Shown one piece after another: positions 40,276 to 49,873 of a stretch of 64,000 nt of DNA (positions are counted from its first letter, which is position 1; every line of letters starts with the position of its first letter). The DNA is from Parundibacterium terreum (GTDB lineage: Bacteria > Pseudomonadota > Gammaproteobacteria > Burkholderiales > Burkholderiaceae_D), in contig NZ_BMED01000002.1 in assembly GCF_014636315.1 (NCBI RefSeq), positions 1,208,924-1,272,923 of the forward strand, written 5' to 3'. Below the pieces are notes generated by a model. It worked only from the letters and a program-made list of their open reading frames with translations, had not been told where the DNA came from and did not search any database. Made by a program: the position numbers and the translations under genes.

Positions 40276-41115
40276 TTAGTCCCGCGCAAGCCGTTTTGGC
40301 CGAAATACCTGCGTATCTGCATAAAATTCTTCATTCTGATCCGGCCACCAGCCCGGAATACCCAGCACCGGCAAAGGCGTGTAATCCGCAGTTGTCAGCG
40401 CATGCCCCTTCAATTGCTGTGCGACCTTGCGGTCCAGGTAGGCGCGTCGCGCATGCACATCAAGATCAAAATAATTGGCTTCGACAATGACAGGCCACGC
40501 GTGCGCGGTAATCGCTTTATATGGCTGCACCAGCTTTTCCATCAATGCATGGCCGAAGGACCACACTTCGCAATGTGTGCCGAACAAATGCCGCTGTTCG
40601 ACGAATGCCTGCTGCCAGCGATGATTTTGCAAGGCATCCAGCAAGGCCGCACCTTCATCGCTATGCCGTATCACCAGCAAGGCGGCGTTTTCATCGAAGA
40701 TGGTGGCCGCATCGCGGGCAGCGCCGCGCGATTTCCCCACACCCAGGCTGGCGATCTGCGCTGACTGCAAGGCATTCAACTGCATCTTTATCATAGGAAA
40801 ATTCAGCCACACCAGTGCATTGAAAAAATCATGCAAATTTTCCCTGGTGGGGATGTGGCCGGTATCGCTGATATAGGCTTCGTAGGCCATGCCTTCCGGC
40901 AGCTCCTCCTGCGTGACGAAGCGCAGCGCCTGCTGCCGGTGGTTCCTCAGCGCGGCCTGCGCAGCATAAGCATTGATTTTGCCGCGCCAGCCGGCATAGG
41001 CTACAACATCCACATCGGCATTGGCGTCGACAGATGGTGCGCCACCGATTTCCGTTGCCAGCGGCAGCACAGACGCGTACCAGGCCCGCGTCCAGTCTAT
41101 GCAATCAAAGAACAT
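40276..41115 (-). CDS. DUF3025 family protein
   Basis: 279 aa from the ATG at 41115, which has AGGA upstream; a TTG at 41145 that overlaps the pyrC stop (TTGA) is the alternative. Conserved DUF3025 stretches: MAYEAYISDTGHIPTRENLHDF (split here: YISDTGHIPTR and NLHDFFNALVWLNFP), FGTHCEVWSFGHALMEKL, and PVLGIPGWWPDQNE at the C-terminus. No function is known for the family. It is commonly found beside pyrC in betaproteobacteria, as here. Confidence 0.87.
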   Translation of the reverse strand: MFFDCIDWTRAWYASVLPLATEIGGAPSVDANADVDVVAYAGWRGKINAYAAQAALRNHRQQALRFVTQEELPEGMAYEAYISDTGHIPTRENLHDFFNALVWLNFPMIKMQLNALQSAQIASLGVGKSRGAARDAATIFDENAALLVIRHSDEGAALLDALQNHRWQQAFVEQRHLFGTHCEVWSFGHALMEKLVQPYKAITAHAWPVIVEANYFDLDVHARRAYLDRKVAQQLKGHALTTADYTPLPVLGIPGWWPDQNEEFYADTQVFRPKRLARD

Positions 41116-41141
41116 ACCGGGTTCCTGCTGACCGATAGCTA

Positions 41142-42200
41142 TCAAGCCTTACTGGAAATGAATTTCCAGTCTATGCTCTCGCCACCGTTCAAAGGAACGA
41201 TAGTCGCGTCCGCCAGAGGCAGTTCTGCCGGCAGGGTCCAGGTTTCGCGTTTCAGCGTCACTGTGCCTGAGTTGCGCGGCAAGTTGTAGAAAGCCGGGCC
41301 GTTCAGGCTGGCAAAGGCTTCCAGCTTGTGCAAGGCTCCGGCCTGGTCAAAAGCCTGCGCATACAATTCCATCGCGTGCAGCGCGGTATAGCAGCCGGCG
41401 CAGCCGCAGGCATGCTCTTTCAGGCCTTTAGGATGTGGTGCAGAGTCGGTGCCCAGGAAGAAGCGTGGGCTGTCGGAGATCGCCGCCTTCAGGAGGGCCT
41501 GCCTGTGGGTTTCACGCTTCAGTACCGGCAGACAGTAGTAGTGCGGGCGTATGCCGCCCTTGAAAATTTCGTTGCGGTTGTACAGCAGATGATGCGCTGT
41601 AATCGTTGCAGCAACCTGGCCTTCGGCCTCGGCTACATACTGCGCCGCATCGCTGGTAGTAATGTGTTCAAACACTACTTTCAGTTCCGGCATATCGCGG
41701 CGCAAAGGCTTCATCACCTTGTCGATGAACACGGCTTCGCGGTCGAAGATATCAATCGCAGAGTCCGTCACTTCGCCGTGCACCAGGAAAGGCATGCCGA
41801 CTTCCTGCATCGCTTCCAGGGTCTTGTAGCACTTGCTGAGATCAGTCACGCCGGCATCGGAATTGGTAGTAGCGCCGGCTGGATACAATTTGACTGCATG
41901 CACAAAACCGCTGGCCTTGGCCTTGCGTATTTCTTCCGGCGGCGTATTGTCGGTCAGATATAGCGTCATCAGCGGCTCAAACGTGGAGCCTTGCGGTAAG
42001 GCAGCCAGAATGCGCTGACGATAAGCTGCAGCCTGCTCTGTCGTTGTTACAGGTGGCTTCAGATTAGGCATGATGATCGCGCGGGCGAATTGCGCAGCAG
42101 TATGCGGCAATACGCTGGCCAGCGCGGCGCCATCGCGCACATGCAGGTGCCAGTCGTCAGGGCGGGTGATCGTGATTTCTTGGATAGCGGTGTTGGTCAT
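41142..42200 (-). CDS. pyrC: Dihydroorotase, class II
   Basis: 352 aa. Zinc-binding HLHVRDG (18-24) at the N-terminus, the carbamylated lysine in [15 protein letters not shown] (about 100-114), HGEVTD, and the C-terminal [11 protein letters not shown] with the catalytic aspartate. Cyclises carbamoyl aspartate to dihydroorotate in pyrimidine synthesis. Upstream of and coupled to the DUF3025 gene. Confidence 0.96.
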   Translation of the reverse strand: MTNTAIQEITITRPDDWHLHVRDGAALASVLPHTAAQFARAIIMPNLKPPVTTTEQAAAYRQRILAALPQGSTFEPLMTLYLTDNTPPEEIRKAKASGFVHAVKLYPAGATTNSDAGVTDLSKCYKTLEAMQEVGMPFLVHGEVTDSAIDIFDREAVFIDKVMKPLRRDMPELKVVFEHITTSDAAQYVAEAEGQVAATITAHHLLYNRNEIFKGGIRPHYYCLPVLKRETHRQALLKAAISDSPRFFLGTDSAPHPKGLKEHACGCAGCYTALHAMELYAQAFDQAGALHKLEAFASLNGPAFYNLPRNSGTVTLKRETWTLPAELPLADATIVPLNGGESIDWKFISSKA

Positions 42201-42315
42201 GGCAGCTCTGGGTTATTGCTAGTTTGCGGATAGCCGCCATTTTACCCGTAGTGACGCGGAAGACGCGAATCCTGCGGCCAGAATGGCGATAGGCTTAAGT
42301 ATTTGCCAATGTTTA

Positions 42316-42355
42316 TATAAAAAAACTCCGGCAGCTTGCAGGCTGCCGGAGTTTT
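42316..42355 (-). terminator. Terminator of the glutamate transport operon
   Basis: 12-bp stem AACTCCGGCAGC (42324-42335) and GCTGCCGGAGTT (42342-42353). On the minus strand a T-run of seven follows. It lies about 45 bp after the gltL stop. Confidence 0.93.
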
Positions 42356-42400
42356 CTGGATAGTGCGGCTTGCCAGCGCAAACCCTGGCCTGGCGAATAA

Positions 42401-43126
42401 TCAGTGAATGATTTTAGCCAGGAAATCCTTAGCACGATCCGAACGCGTAGCGTTGAAGAACTCATCCTTGGCGCAATCTTCAACAATCAGGCCCTTATCC
42501 ATGAACACGATGCGGTTTGCCACTTTCTTGGCAAAACCCATCTCATGGGTCACAACCATCATCGTCATGCCCTCTTGCGCCAGGCCTACCATCACGTCCA
42601 GCACTTCATTGATCATTTCCGGATCCAGCGCCGAGGTCGGCTCATCGAACAGCATCGCGATAGGGTCCATGGACAGCGCGCGGGCAATCGCTACGCGCTG
42701 CTGCTGGCCGCCGGACAACTGGCCGGGGAATTTATCTTTTTGCGCAATCAGGCCCACGCGGTCCAGATACTTGAGGCCGCGTTCAGTCGCCTCTTCTTCG
42801 CTGCGGCCCAATACTTTAACCTGGCCTATGGTCAGATTCTGGCGGATGGACAAATGCGGGAACAGTTCAAAGTTCTGGAACACCATGCCTATGCGCGCGC
42901 GCAATTTGGACAGGTTGGTCTTCGGGTCGCCGACGGAAATGCCGTCCACGGTGATGTCTCCCTTCTGGAAAGGTTCCAGGCCGTTGACGGTCTTGATCAA
43001 TGTGGATTTGCCGGAGCCGGAAGGTCCGCAGACCACCACAACCTCGCCTTTGGAAACTTCTGTGCTGCAGTCCGTCAAGACCTGAAACTGGCCATACCAT
43101 TTGCTGACGTTATTAAGTTTGATCAT
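42401..43126 (-). CDS. gltL: Glutamate/aspartate ABC transporter ATP-binding protein
   Basis: 241 aa polar-amino-acid-type ATPase: Walker A GPSGSGKST (34-42), signature LSGGQQQRVAIARAL, Walker B MLFDEPTSALDPE and the switch histidine in VVTHEMGFAKKVA. It drives import with GltJ and GltK. Good Shine-Dalgarno (GGAG). Specificity is inferred from the associated binding protein. Confidence 0.93.
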   Translation of the reverse strand: MIKLNNVSKWYGQFQVLTDCSTEVSKGEVVVVCGPSGSGKSTLIKTVNGLEPFQKGDITVDGISVGDPKTNLSKLRARIGMVFQNFELFPHLSIRQNLTIGQVKVLGRSEEEATERGLKYLDRVGLIAQKDKFPGQLSGGQQQRVAIARALSMDPIAMLFDEPTSALDPEMINEVLDVMVGLAQEGMTMMVVTHEMGFAKKVANRIVFMDKGLIVEDCAKDEFFNATRSDRAKDFLAKIIH

Positions 43127-43207
43127 GTAATTCTCCAGGATACTTTTTGTAGGTATGCGGGCTTGCAGTGCTTAATCGTAGGAGCACATGCGAGCCTTGT
43201 GGATTCA

Positions 43208-43900
43208 TCAGCGAATAATCGCCACTCTTTGCTGTAATTTTTTCACCAGTGCAGACAGGCTGAAGCACAGGATGAAGTACACGACGGCAACAAACAAATA
43301 CATTTCCACCAGACGGTTATCACGCTGTGCAATCTTGACGGCTGCGCCGAAGAAGTCGGTAATCGACAACACGGATACCAGCGAGACGTCCTGGAACAGT
43401 ACGATGGTTTGCGTCAGCAGCACCGGGATCATGTTACGGAAAGCCTGGGGCAATACGATATTGCCCATGGTCTGCCAATAGTTCATTCCCAATGCATAAC
43501 CCGCCCAGACCTGGCCGCGCGGAATCGACTGGATGCCGGAGCGCATGATCTCGCAGTAGTAAGCCGCCTCGAACATGATGAAGGTGATCAGGCAGGAAAA
43601 CAGCGCGCCTACCTGGATAGGCTCATTCGCGCCTATCACCCAGGCACCGATATAAGGTACCAGGAAGTAGAACCAGAAAATCACCAGCAGCAAAGGCACC
43701 GAGCGCATCAGGTTCACGTAGGTGGTTGCAATGAAGGAGATGTACTTATGGCTGGACAGGCGCATCATCGCCAGCAGGGTACCCAGCACAATACCGCCCG
43801 CCATGGAAATCAGCGTCAGCTTGACGGTGAAGGCCAGGCCGGTCGTGAACAGGTAATACCAGGTACGCTGGATAACGTCGAAATCGAAATTGCTAAACAT
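43208..43900 (-). CDS. gltK: Glutamate/aspartate ABC transporter permease
   Basis: 230 aa HisMQ-type permease with about five membrane segments and the EAA-loop YYCEIMRSGIQSIPRGQVWAG (split: EIMRSGIQSIPRGQ, GYALGMNYWQTMG) that docks to the ATPase. Starts 2 nt after gltJ, so the pair is co-translated. Confidence 0.92.
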   Translation of the reverse strand: MFSNFDFDVIQRTWYYLFTTGLAFTVKLTLISMAGGIVLGTLLAMMRLSSHKYISFIATTYVNLMRSVPLLLVIFWFYFLVPYIGAWVIGANEPIQVGALFSCLITFIMFEAAYYCEIMRSGIQSIPRGQVWAGYALGMNYWQTMGNIVLPQAFRNMIPVLLTQTIVLFQDVSLVSVLSITDFFGAAVKIAQRDNRLVEMYLFVAVVYFILCFSLSALVKKLQQRVAIIR

Positions 43901-43902
43901 GA

Positions 43903-44655
43903 TTAGTGACCTCCAGTATTAGTCGTGCCGGAGGTAATGAATCCGGGAACTGCGGTCTTCTTCTCAAGCAGGTTGGACAGAAGAATCGCGAATGCGGAAA
44001 CCACCAGGTAGATCAGTGTCGCAGCAGAAAAAGCTTCGAACACCTGGAAGGAAAATTCCTGCATGGAACGTGCGCGTGCCATCAACTCCAGCAAGCCTAT
44101 GCTCAAAGCCACCGAACTGTTTTTGATGATCGCGGCAACTTCATTGGTCAATGATGGAATGATGATGCGGAACGCCATCGGCAGCAGTACATAGCGGTAG
44201 GTTTGCGGCAGCGTCAGGCCCAGCGCCGTTCCGGCCATCCTCTGGCCGCGCGGTATCGCGTTGATGCCGGTAGAAACTTGTACTGCAACCCGTGCCGAGG
44301 TAAAGAAACCAAGGCTGAGTACGGCAGTGATAAAGGACACGTTCGGTGCCGCTTTCAACCAGTCGCCCATCGCCTGCGGTAGCAGTTCGGGCAAGACGTA
44401 GTACCACAGAAACATTTGTACGATCAGTGGTATGTTGCGGAATAATTCGATATAGGCGTTGCACAGGCGCACGCCCCATTTGTTTGGCGCGGTACGTATG
44501 GTACCGATCAGCGCGCCCAGTATCAGCGCCATCACCCAGGCAGTACCTGCTGTTGCCAGGGTCCAGATAACGCCTGAAATCAGGGTATCCATATAAGTGC
44601 CGCCGCCATCGGGCGCACTTTCCCAAAAAATTTGCCAATTCCAGTGGTAATTCAT
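43903..44655 (-). CDS. gltJ: Glutamate/aspartate ABC transporter permease
   Basis: 250 aa from the ATG at 44655, preceded by GGAGAGG. HisMQ-type permease with N-terminal aromatic stretch MNYHWNWQIFWE typical of GltJ, ELFRNIPLIVQMFLWYYVLP and the EAA motif VAVQVSTGINAIPRGQ. It forms the channel with GltK. Confidence 0.92.
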   Translation of the reverse strand: MNYHWNWQIFWESAPDGGGTYMDTLISGVIWTLATAGTAWVMALILGALIGTIRTAPNKWGVRLCNAYIELFRNIPLIVQMFLWYYVLPELLPQAMGDWLKAAPNVSFITAVLSLGFFTSARVAVQVSTGINAIPRGQRMAGTALGLTLPQTYRYVLLPMAFRIIIPSLTNEVAAIIKNSSVALSIGLLELMARARSMQEFSFQVFEAFSAATLIYLVVSAFAILLSNLLEKKTAVPGFITSGTTNTGGH

Positions 44656-44839
44656 AGCTTCCCTCTCCGTAACCCTTAACCAGTCCATAGGCAGCAGCAT
44701 GAAGCTTGCTGTCAGGCTGGCGTTTTTTGGTCTCGCTGCACTGGGCCAACCAGGCCATTTCCGGCAACAACTGTGAACCGACAGTGTGCCCCAAAATGTC
44801 GATGCTCATTTATTGTGCATCGCAGCAAATTCAAGCCTA

Positions 44840-44871
44840 TAAAACAAAACGGGAGGCAGGCGCCCCCCGTT
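44840..44871 (-). terminator. Partial terminator/attenuator between gltI and gltJ
   Basis: AACGGGAGGC (44848-44857) pairs with GCCCCCCGTT (44862-44871) with one wobble/mismatch; on the minus strand TTGTTTTA follows. Placed 20 bp after gltI, it could keep the binding protein in excess of the membrane parts. Confidence 0.6.
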
Positions 44872-44889
44872 CCATGATTGCTCTATGAA

Positions 44890-45837
44890 TTATTTCTTTT
44901 TCTTCAGTACAGCTTTTTGTGCTTCTGGTACCGCTGCGTAGGCAGATGGTTCGCCGGAATCCGTAGGCTTGGCGATCACTGCCTTGAACTGGTCGGAAAT
45001 AGGCCAGTTCAGGGCAATACCTTTTGGCGGGATAGGTTGCAGGAACCATTTATGGTAGATGCGGTTAATATCGCCGGAAGTCAGTACATTGCCGATCGCT
45101 GTATCCACTGCCTTCTTGAACGGTGCGTCGTCCTTGCGCAGCATGATGCCGTATGGTTCTACAGACAACGCTTCCTTGCTGATTTCATAGTCAGCAGGGC
45201 TCTTCGAGTTTGCAGCCAGGGAAGCCAGCAGGATATCGTCCATCACGAACGCTGCTGCACGGCCGGTTTCCACCATCAGGAAAGCTTCTGCGTGATCTTT
45301 AGCCGGCATGATGTTGATGCCCAGGTTTTGATCAGCATTCAATGTTGTCAATTGCTTCAGGTTGGATGTACCGGAAGTGGAAACAACAGTCTTGCCTTTC
45401 AGGTCAGCCAGAGTCTTGATATTGGAAGACTTCTTGGACAGGATACGGTTTGCAGTAACGAAGGTAGTCGGTGCAAATGCAACCTGCTTTTGACGCTCAA
45501 CGTTGTTGGTTGTGGAGCCGCACTCCAGATCCACGGTGCCGTTTGCCATCAAAGGAATACGGGTTGCCGATGTAACTGGGTTCATGACCACTTTCAAGCT
45601 GGACAGGCCCAATTGCTTTTGAACAGCAGTAACGATCTTCAGGCACAGGTCGATGGAGTAGCCTTGGTAGGATTGCTTGTCATCGAGGTAAGAAAAAGGG
45701 ATGGAGGAATCACGTACGCCCAGTGTGATTGTTCCTGTTTCCTTGATCTTTTTCAGTGTGCCTGTTTCTTGCGCCTGAGCGGCACTTGCAATCACGCCGG
45801 CGCCGATCAGGACAGCTATTACTTTCGATAATTTCAT
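44890..45837 (-). CDS. gltI: Glutamate/aspartate periplasmic binding protein
   Basis: 315 aa with GGAGA upstream. Signal peptide MKLSKVIAVLIGAGVIASAAQA, then a two-lobed SBP family 3 protein: GTITLGVRDSSIPFSYLDD, GYSIDLCLKI, DLECGSTTNN and the ligand-binding VVSTSGTSNLKQL. The C-terminus NWPISDQFK and a basic tail are typical of GltI. It catches glutamate and aspartate for GltJKL, which follow in the same direction. Confidence 0.93.
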   Translation of the reverse strand: MKLSKVIAVLIGAGVIASAAQAQETGTLKKIKETGTITLGVRDSSIPFSYLDDKQSYQGYSIDLCLKIVTAVQKQLGLSSLKVVMNPVTSATRIPLMANGTVDLECGSTTNNVERQKQVAFAPTTFVTANRILSKKSSNIKTLADLKGKTVVSTSGTSNLKQLTTLNADQNLGINIMPAKDHAEAFLMVETGRAAAFVMDDILLASLAANSKSPADYEISKEALSVEPYGIMLRKDDAPFKKAVDTAIGNVLTSGDINRIYHKWFLQPIPPKGIALNWPISDQFKAVIAKPTDSGEPSAYAAVPEAQKAVLKKKK

Positions 45838-46018
45838 ACAATCTCCAAAAAATTAAACCCGAATAAGGGAATTCCCCAAGTTTACCAAAACATCAAAGCC
45901 CGAAACTATTTTTTTTGCCTATTTGATACGTATTATTACTTACAAAACCCGCCAAAATCAGGTATCTACCTATCAAAATAACACCAAAAATTACTAATGT
46001 ATTAAAGCCTAGTTAGAC

Positions 46019-46915
46019 CTAATCAGCAACCTTATCCGAAGGGAAGCGCAAGGTATCCCGCAACAGGAAACCCATAGGCATATTCAGGTTGGAACCCTTG
46101 GGCGGAATCGGGTTCCTGAACCATTTATCGTAGAGCTTGATGAATTCGCCATCATTCATCATCCTGGCAATTTCCTTGTCTGCCAGCGCCTTGAAAGCAG
46201 GATCATCCTTGCGCACCATCATTGCATACGGCTCTGTGGACAAGCCGTCGCCGACGATCGCGAACTTGCTCGGGTCCTTGGCATTCGCGCGCAGGCCATA
46301 CAGCAGCACATCATCCATAGGGAAAGCATCGGCCTGGAAGGATTCCACCATATTGAATGAAGTATCGTGATCGTTGGCCTCGGTCAGTTTCAGGCCCAGC
46401 GCCCTTACCTTGTCCCTGTCATTCAGCAGCTTGACGCTGGTCGTACCCTTGGTGGTCACGACTTTCTTGTCTTTTAGATCAGTCCAGTTCTTGATCCCGG
46501 AATCGGTGCGTACCACCATGCGGGCGGTAGCGAAGAAATGCGGGATGGTAAATGCGACCTGCTTGCGCCTGTCGGCATTATTGGTCGTGGAACCGCATTC
46601 TATATCGGCTTTGCCGTCGACGATGGACGGGATACGGGTGGACCCGTTAACTAAAAGATAATTGATCGTGAGCTGCGGAAGTTTGAGTTCTTTTTTGACC
46701 GCTTCGGCGATTTTCAGGCAGATATCGACTGCATAGCCGATAGGTTTTTTGCTTTCGGACAAATACGAAAACGGGACGGATGCCTCCCTGTGGGCGATCG
46801 TGATGGTCTGGGTTTCCTTGATTCGCGTCAGAGTATCAGCAGAATACGACAGCGAGGAGCCCATGCCTAACAGGCACAACGCAGTTGCTTTGAGCATCCA
46901 GTTTACTTGCTTCAT
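46019..46915 (-). CDS. Second amino-acid-binding protein, GltI paralogue
   Basis: 298 aa with AAGGAGA upstream. Signal peptide to about residue 25 (LLGMGSSLSYSA) and the same SBP-3 layout as gltI (TITIAHREASVPFSYLSE, DICLKIAEAVKKEL, IECGSTTNNADRRKQVAF, VVTTKGTTSVKLLND). No permease or ATPase is attached, so it probably shares GltJKL or is a binding protein of altered specificity. It is upstream of gltI with a 180-bp gap. Confidence 0.88.
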   Translation of the reverse strand: MKQVNWMLKATALCLLGMGSSLSYSADTLTRIKETQTITIAHREASVPFSYLSESKKPIGYAVDICLKIAEAVKKELKLPQLTINYLLVNGSTRIPSIVDGKADIECGSTTNNADRRKQVAFTIPHFFATARMVVRTDSGIKNWTDLKDKKVVTTKGTTSVKLLNDRDKVRALGLKLTEANDHDTSFNMVESFQADAFPMDDVLLYGLRANAKDPSKFAIVGDGLSTEPYAMMVRKDDPAFKALADKEIARMMNDGEFIKLYDKWFRNPIPPKGSNLNMPMGFLLRDTLRFPSDKVAD

Positions 46916-47231
46916 TTCGTCTCCTTGGTCTACCGGTCAGCCGGCACCATGACATGATACTAGCGATCAAAAAATTACATCAGGGAAATTACTATCCTTT
47001 ACAAGAGATTCTTCGGCTCCACGTTTAGTTCCGGAGTGCTGATCATACTCTGCCAAAAAAATTAGCTGAAGAACTTCCCTGCAAGCCAGCCTAAAGTTAC
47101 TTGCAAGAAGCACGCCACATCGCAAACAGCCACCCGCTGCACAAAATCAGAGGGTGGCTATCTTCATTCACTTCACATCACCGCAGATCTGACTTATGCC
47201 CGATCCGCAACTTACGCATTACACGATTACA
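46916..47231. other. 316-bp gap between gdhA and the second binding-protein gene
   Basis: No credible coding frame. It contains a perfect 8-bp hairpin AGCCACCC (47128-47135) and GGGTGGCT (47152-47159), 73 bp past the gdhA stop, perhaps its terminator although the T-run is weak. The rest should hold the promoter of the binding-protein gene. Confidence 0.5.
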
Positions 47232-48518
<1,287 letters not shown>

Positions 48519-48856
48519 GGTATGGCCTCCTTCTCGTTTCAGTTAACGGAGCCCGGGAACCACTGCAGTCTTGCGATCGAGCCTGAAGAGCCGCTGCACC
48601 TGCCACCATCTTTTTCATAAGACTGCACTGTACGTTGTTCGACCCGTCATCGACCGCAATCCGACTGCAGCTGCTTTGCCTGAAGCTCCAAAGATGCATG
48701 CAAAAATGCGAATTACCGGTTAGGTGACGCATAGTAGGCGAACACCGAACTTTATCGCTAATGCTTTGTTTGCATGTATCTATGCAATAAAAACATAACT
48801 ATTGAAAACTAATTTTCCCTATGAAAAGCAACAGGAAAAACAATTTTCAAATGCAG
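48519..48856. promoter_or_regulatory. Upstream region of gdhA with paired GCAT-N6-ATGC dyads
   Basis: 338 bp without coding potential. Two copies of GCAT-N6-ATGC occur at 48696-48709 and 48772-48785, exactly 76 bp apart; the second extends to TTGCAT-N6-ATGCAA (48770-48787). They are candidate sites for the LysR protein encoded just upstream. Confidence 0.5.
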
Positions 48857-49834
48857 TTAGCTGTGTTTACTGCGCTTCACTTTGCGCGACGAGATATCGT
48901 CATTTGCAGCGCTGCCATTGAGCTGCTCCAGGTATTCCCACAACCGCGAAACGATCAGTTTTCCGGGGCGCTGCACGGATGGACGCTCGCGGTATAAACG
49001 TATTTCCATTTCGACTTCCCACTCCTTGACGCCGCCGTCCGCGCGCGCCAACTGCTTTTGCTTCAGCTCGCGCGTGACCGAAGACTCCGGCAGGAAGGCT
49101 ACGCCGCGTCCTTCCAGCGCCATCATCTTCAAGCCTTCCGACATATCGGTTTCATAGCGCTTATGGAAATGCAGCGGGATGCGCGCATCGTTCAGTATCA
49201 GGTCCACCATGCGTCCCAGATAGGCGTTGTTGGCGAAGGCCAAAAACGGCAGCGGCGATTTTTCCGTACCCGGCAATACGAATTCCGGCACCCCGTTTTT
49301 ATCGCAGCGCGCATAAGCGCGCAGGGTTTCATAACCCATCGTGATCATGTCGTACTGGCTGGCATCCAGCAACAGCGGCTGGCGCGGATGGTGGTAGCAC
49401 AGCAGCAAATCGCAACCGCCTTCCACCAGCGTCATCACCGCATCATGCACATTCAGCGCCAGCAGGCGGCTGCTGATTTCACCGAATGCCGTTTCCAGTT
49501 CCGTCAGCCATTTCGGCACATAGGTCAGCGACAGCGTGTGCGGTACCGCGAAGTCTACCGTGGTCTGCGTGGCCGTGCGTTTGCCGCGCAACAGTGCGCG
49601 TGCATTATTGATCTGGCCCAGCATTTCTATTGCCTGTTCATAGAACACTTCGCCTGCATGGGTCAGCCGCGTAGGATAGGAAGTACGGTCTATCAGATCG
49701 GTGCCCAGCCATGCTTCCAGCGATTGTATCCGGCGCGAAAATGCCGGCTGCGTGACGTGACGCAGTTCAGCAGACCGGCTGAAACTATTGGTTTCCGCCA
49801 GCGATACGAAGTCTTCCAGCCACTTGGTTTCCAT
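48857..49834 (-). CDS. LysR family regulator (HypT/YjiE-like)
   Basis: 325 aa. Helix-turn-helix at about 5-60 (WLEDFVSLAETNSFSRSAEL, TQPAFSRRIQSLE). The METKWLEDF opening, the HTLSLTYVPKWL segment and LEGRGVAFLPES resemble YjiE/HypT and related regulators. No divergent gene; gdhA follows in the same direction, with paired dyads in its upstream region. The likely job is control of gdhA or of glutamate uptake, an inference from position. The last 15 residues are basic and probably disordered. Confidence 0.88.
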   Translation of the reverse strand: METKWLEDFVSLAETNSFSRSAELRHVTQPAFSRRIQSLEAWLGTDLIDRTSYPTRLTHAGEVFYEQAIEMLGQINNARALLRGKRTATQTTVDFAVPHTLSLTYVPKWLTELETAFGEISSRLLALNVHDAVMTLVEGGCDLLLCYHHPRQPLLLDASQYDMITMGYETLRAYARCDKNGVPEFVLPGTEKSPLPFLAFANNAYLGRMVDLILNDARIPLHFHKRYETDMSEGLKMMALEGRGVAFLPESSVTRELKQKQLARADGGVKEWEVEMEIRLYRERPSVQRPGKLIVSRLWEYLEQLNGSAANDDISSRKVKRSKHS

Positions 49835-49873
49835 AAATGTATTCTGAAGTAATGAAGCAATAAGGCTTGCAGA

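Noticed and set aside
44656..44809. N-terminal part of an alternative frame upstream of gltJ
   Set aside because: It continues out of frame through gltJ and has no ribosome site; the gltJ ATG at 44655 has a strong one.
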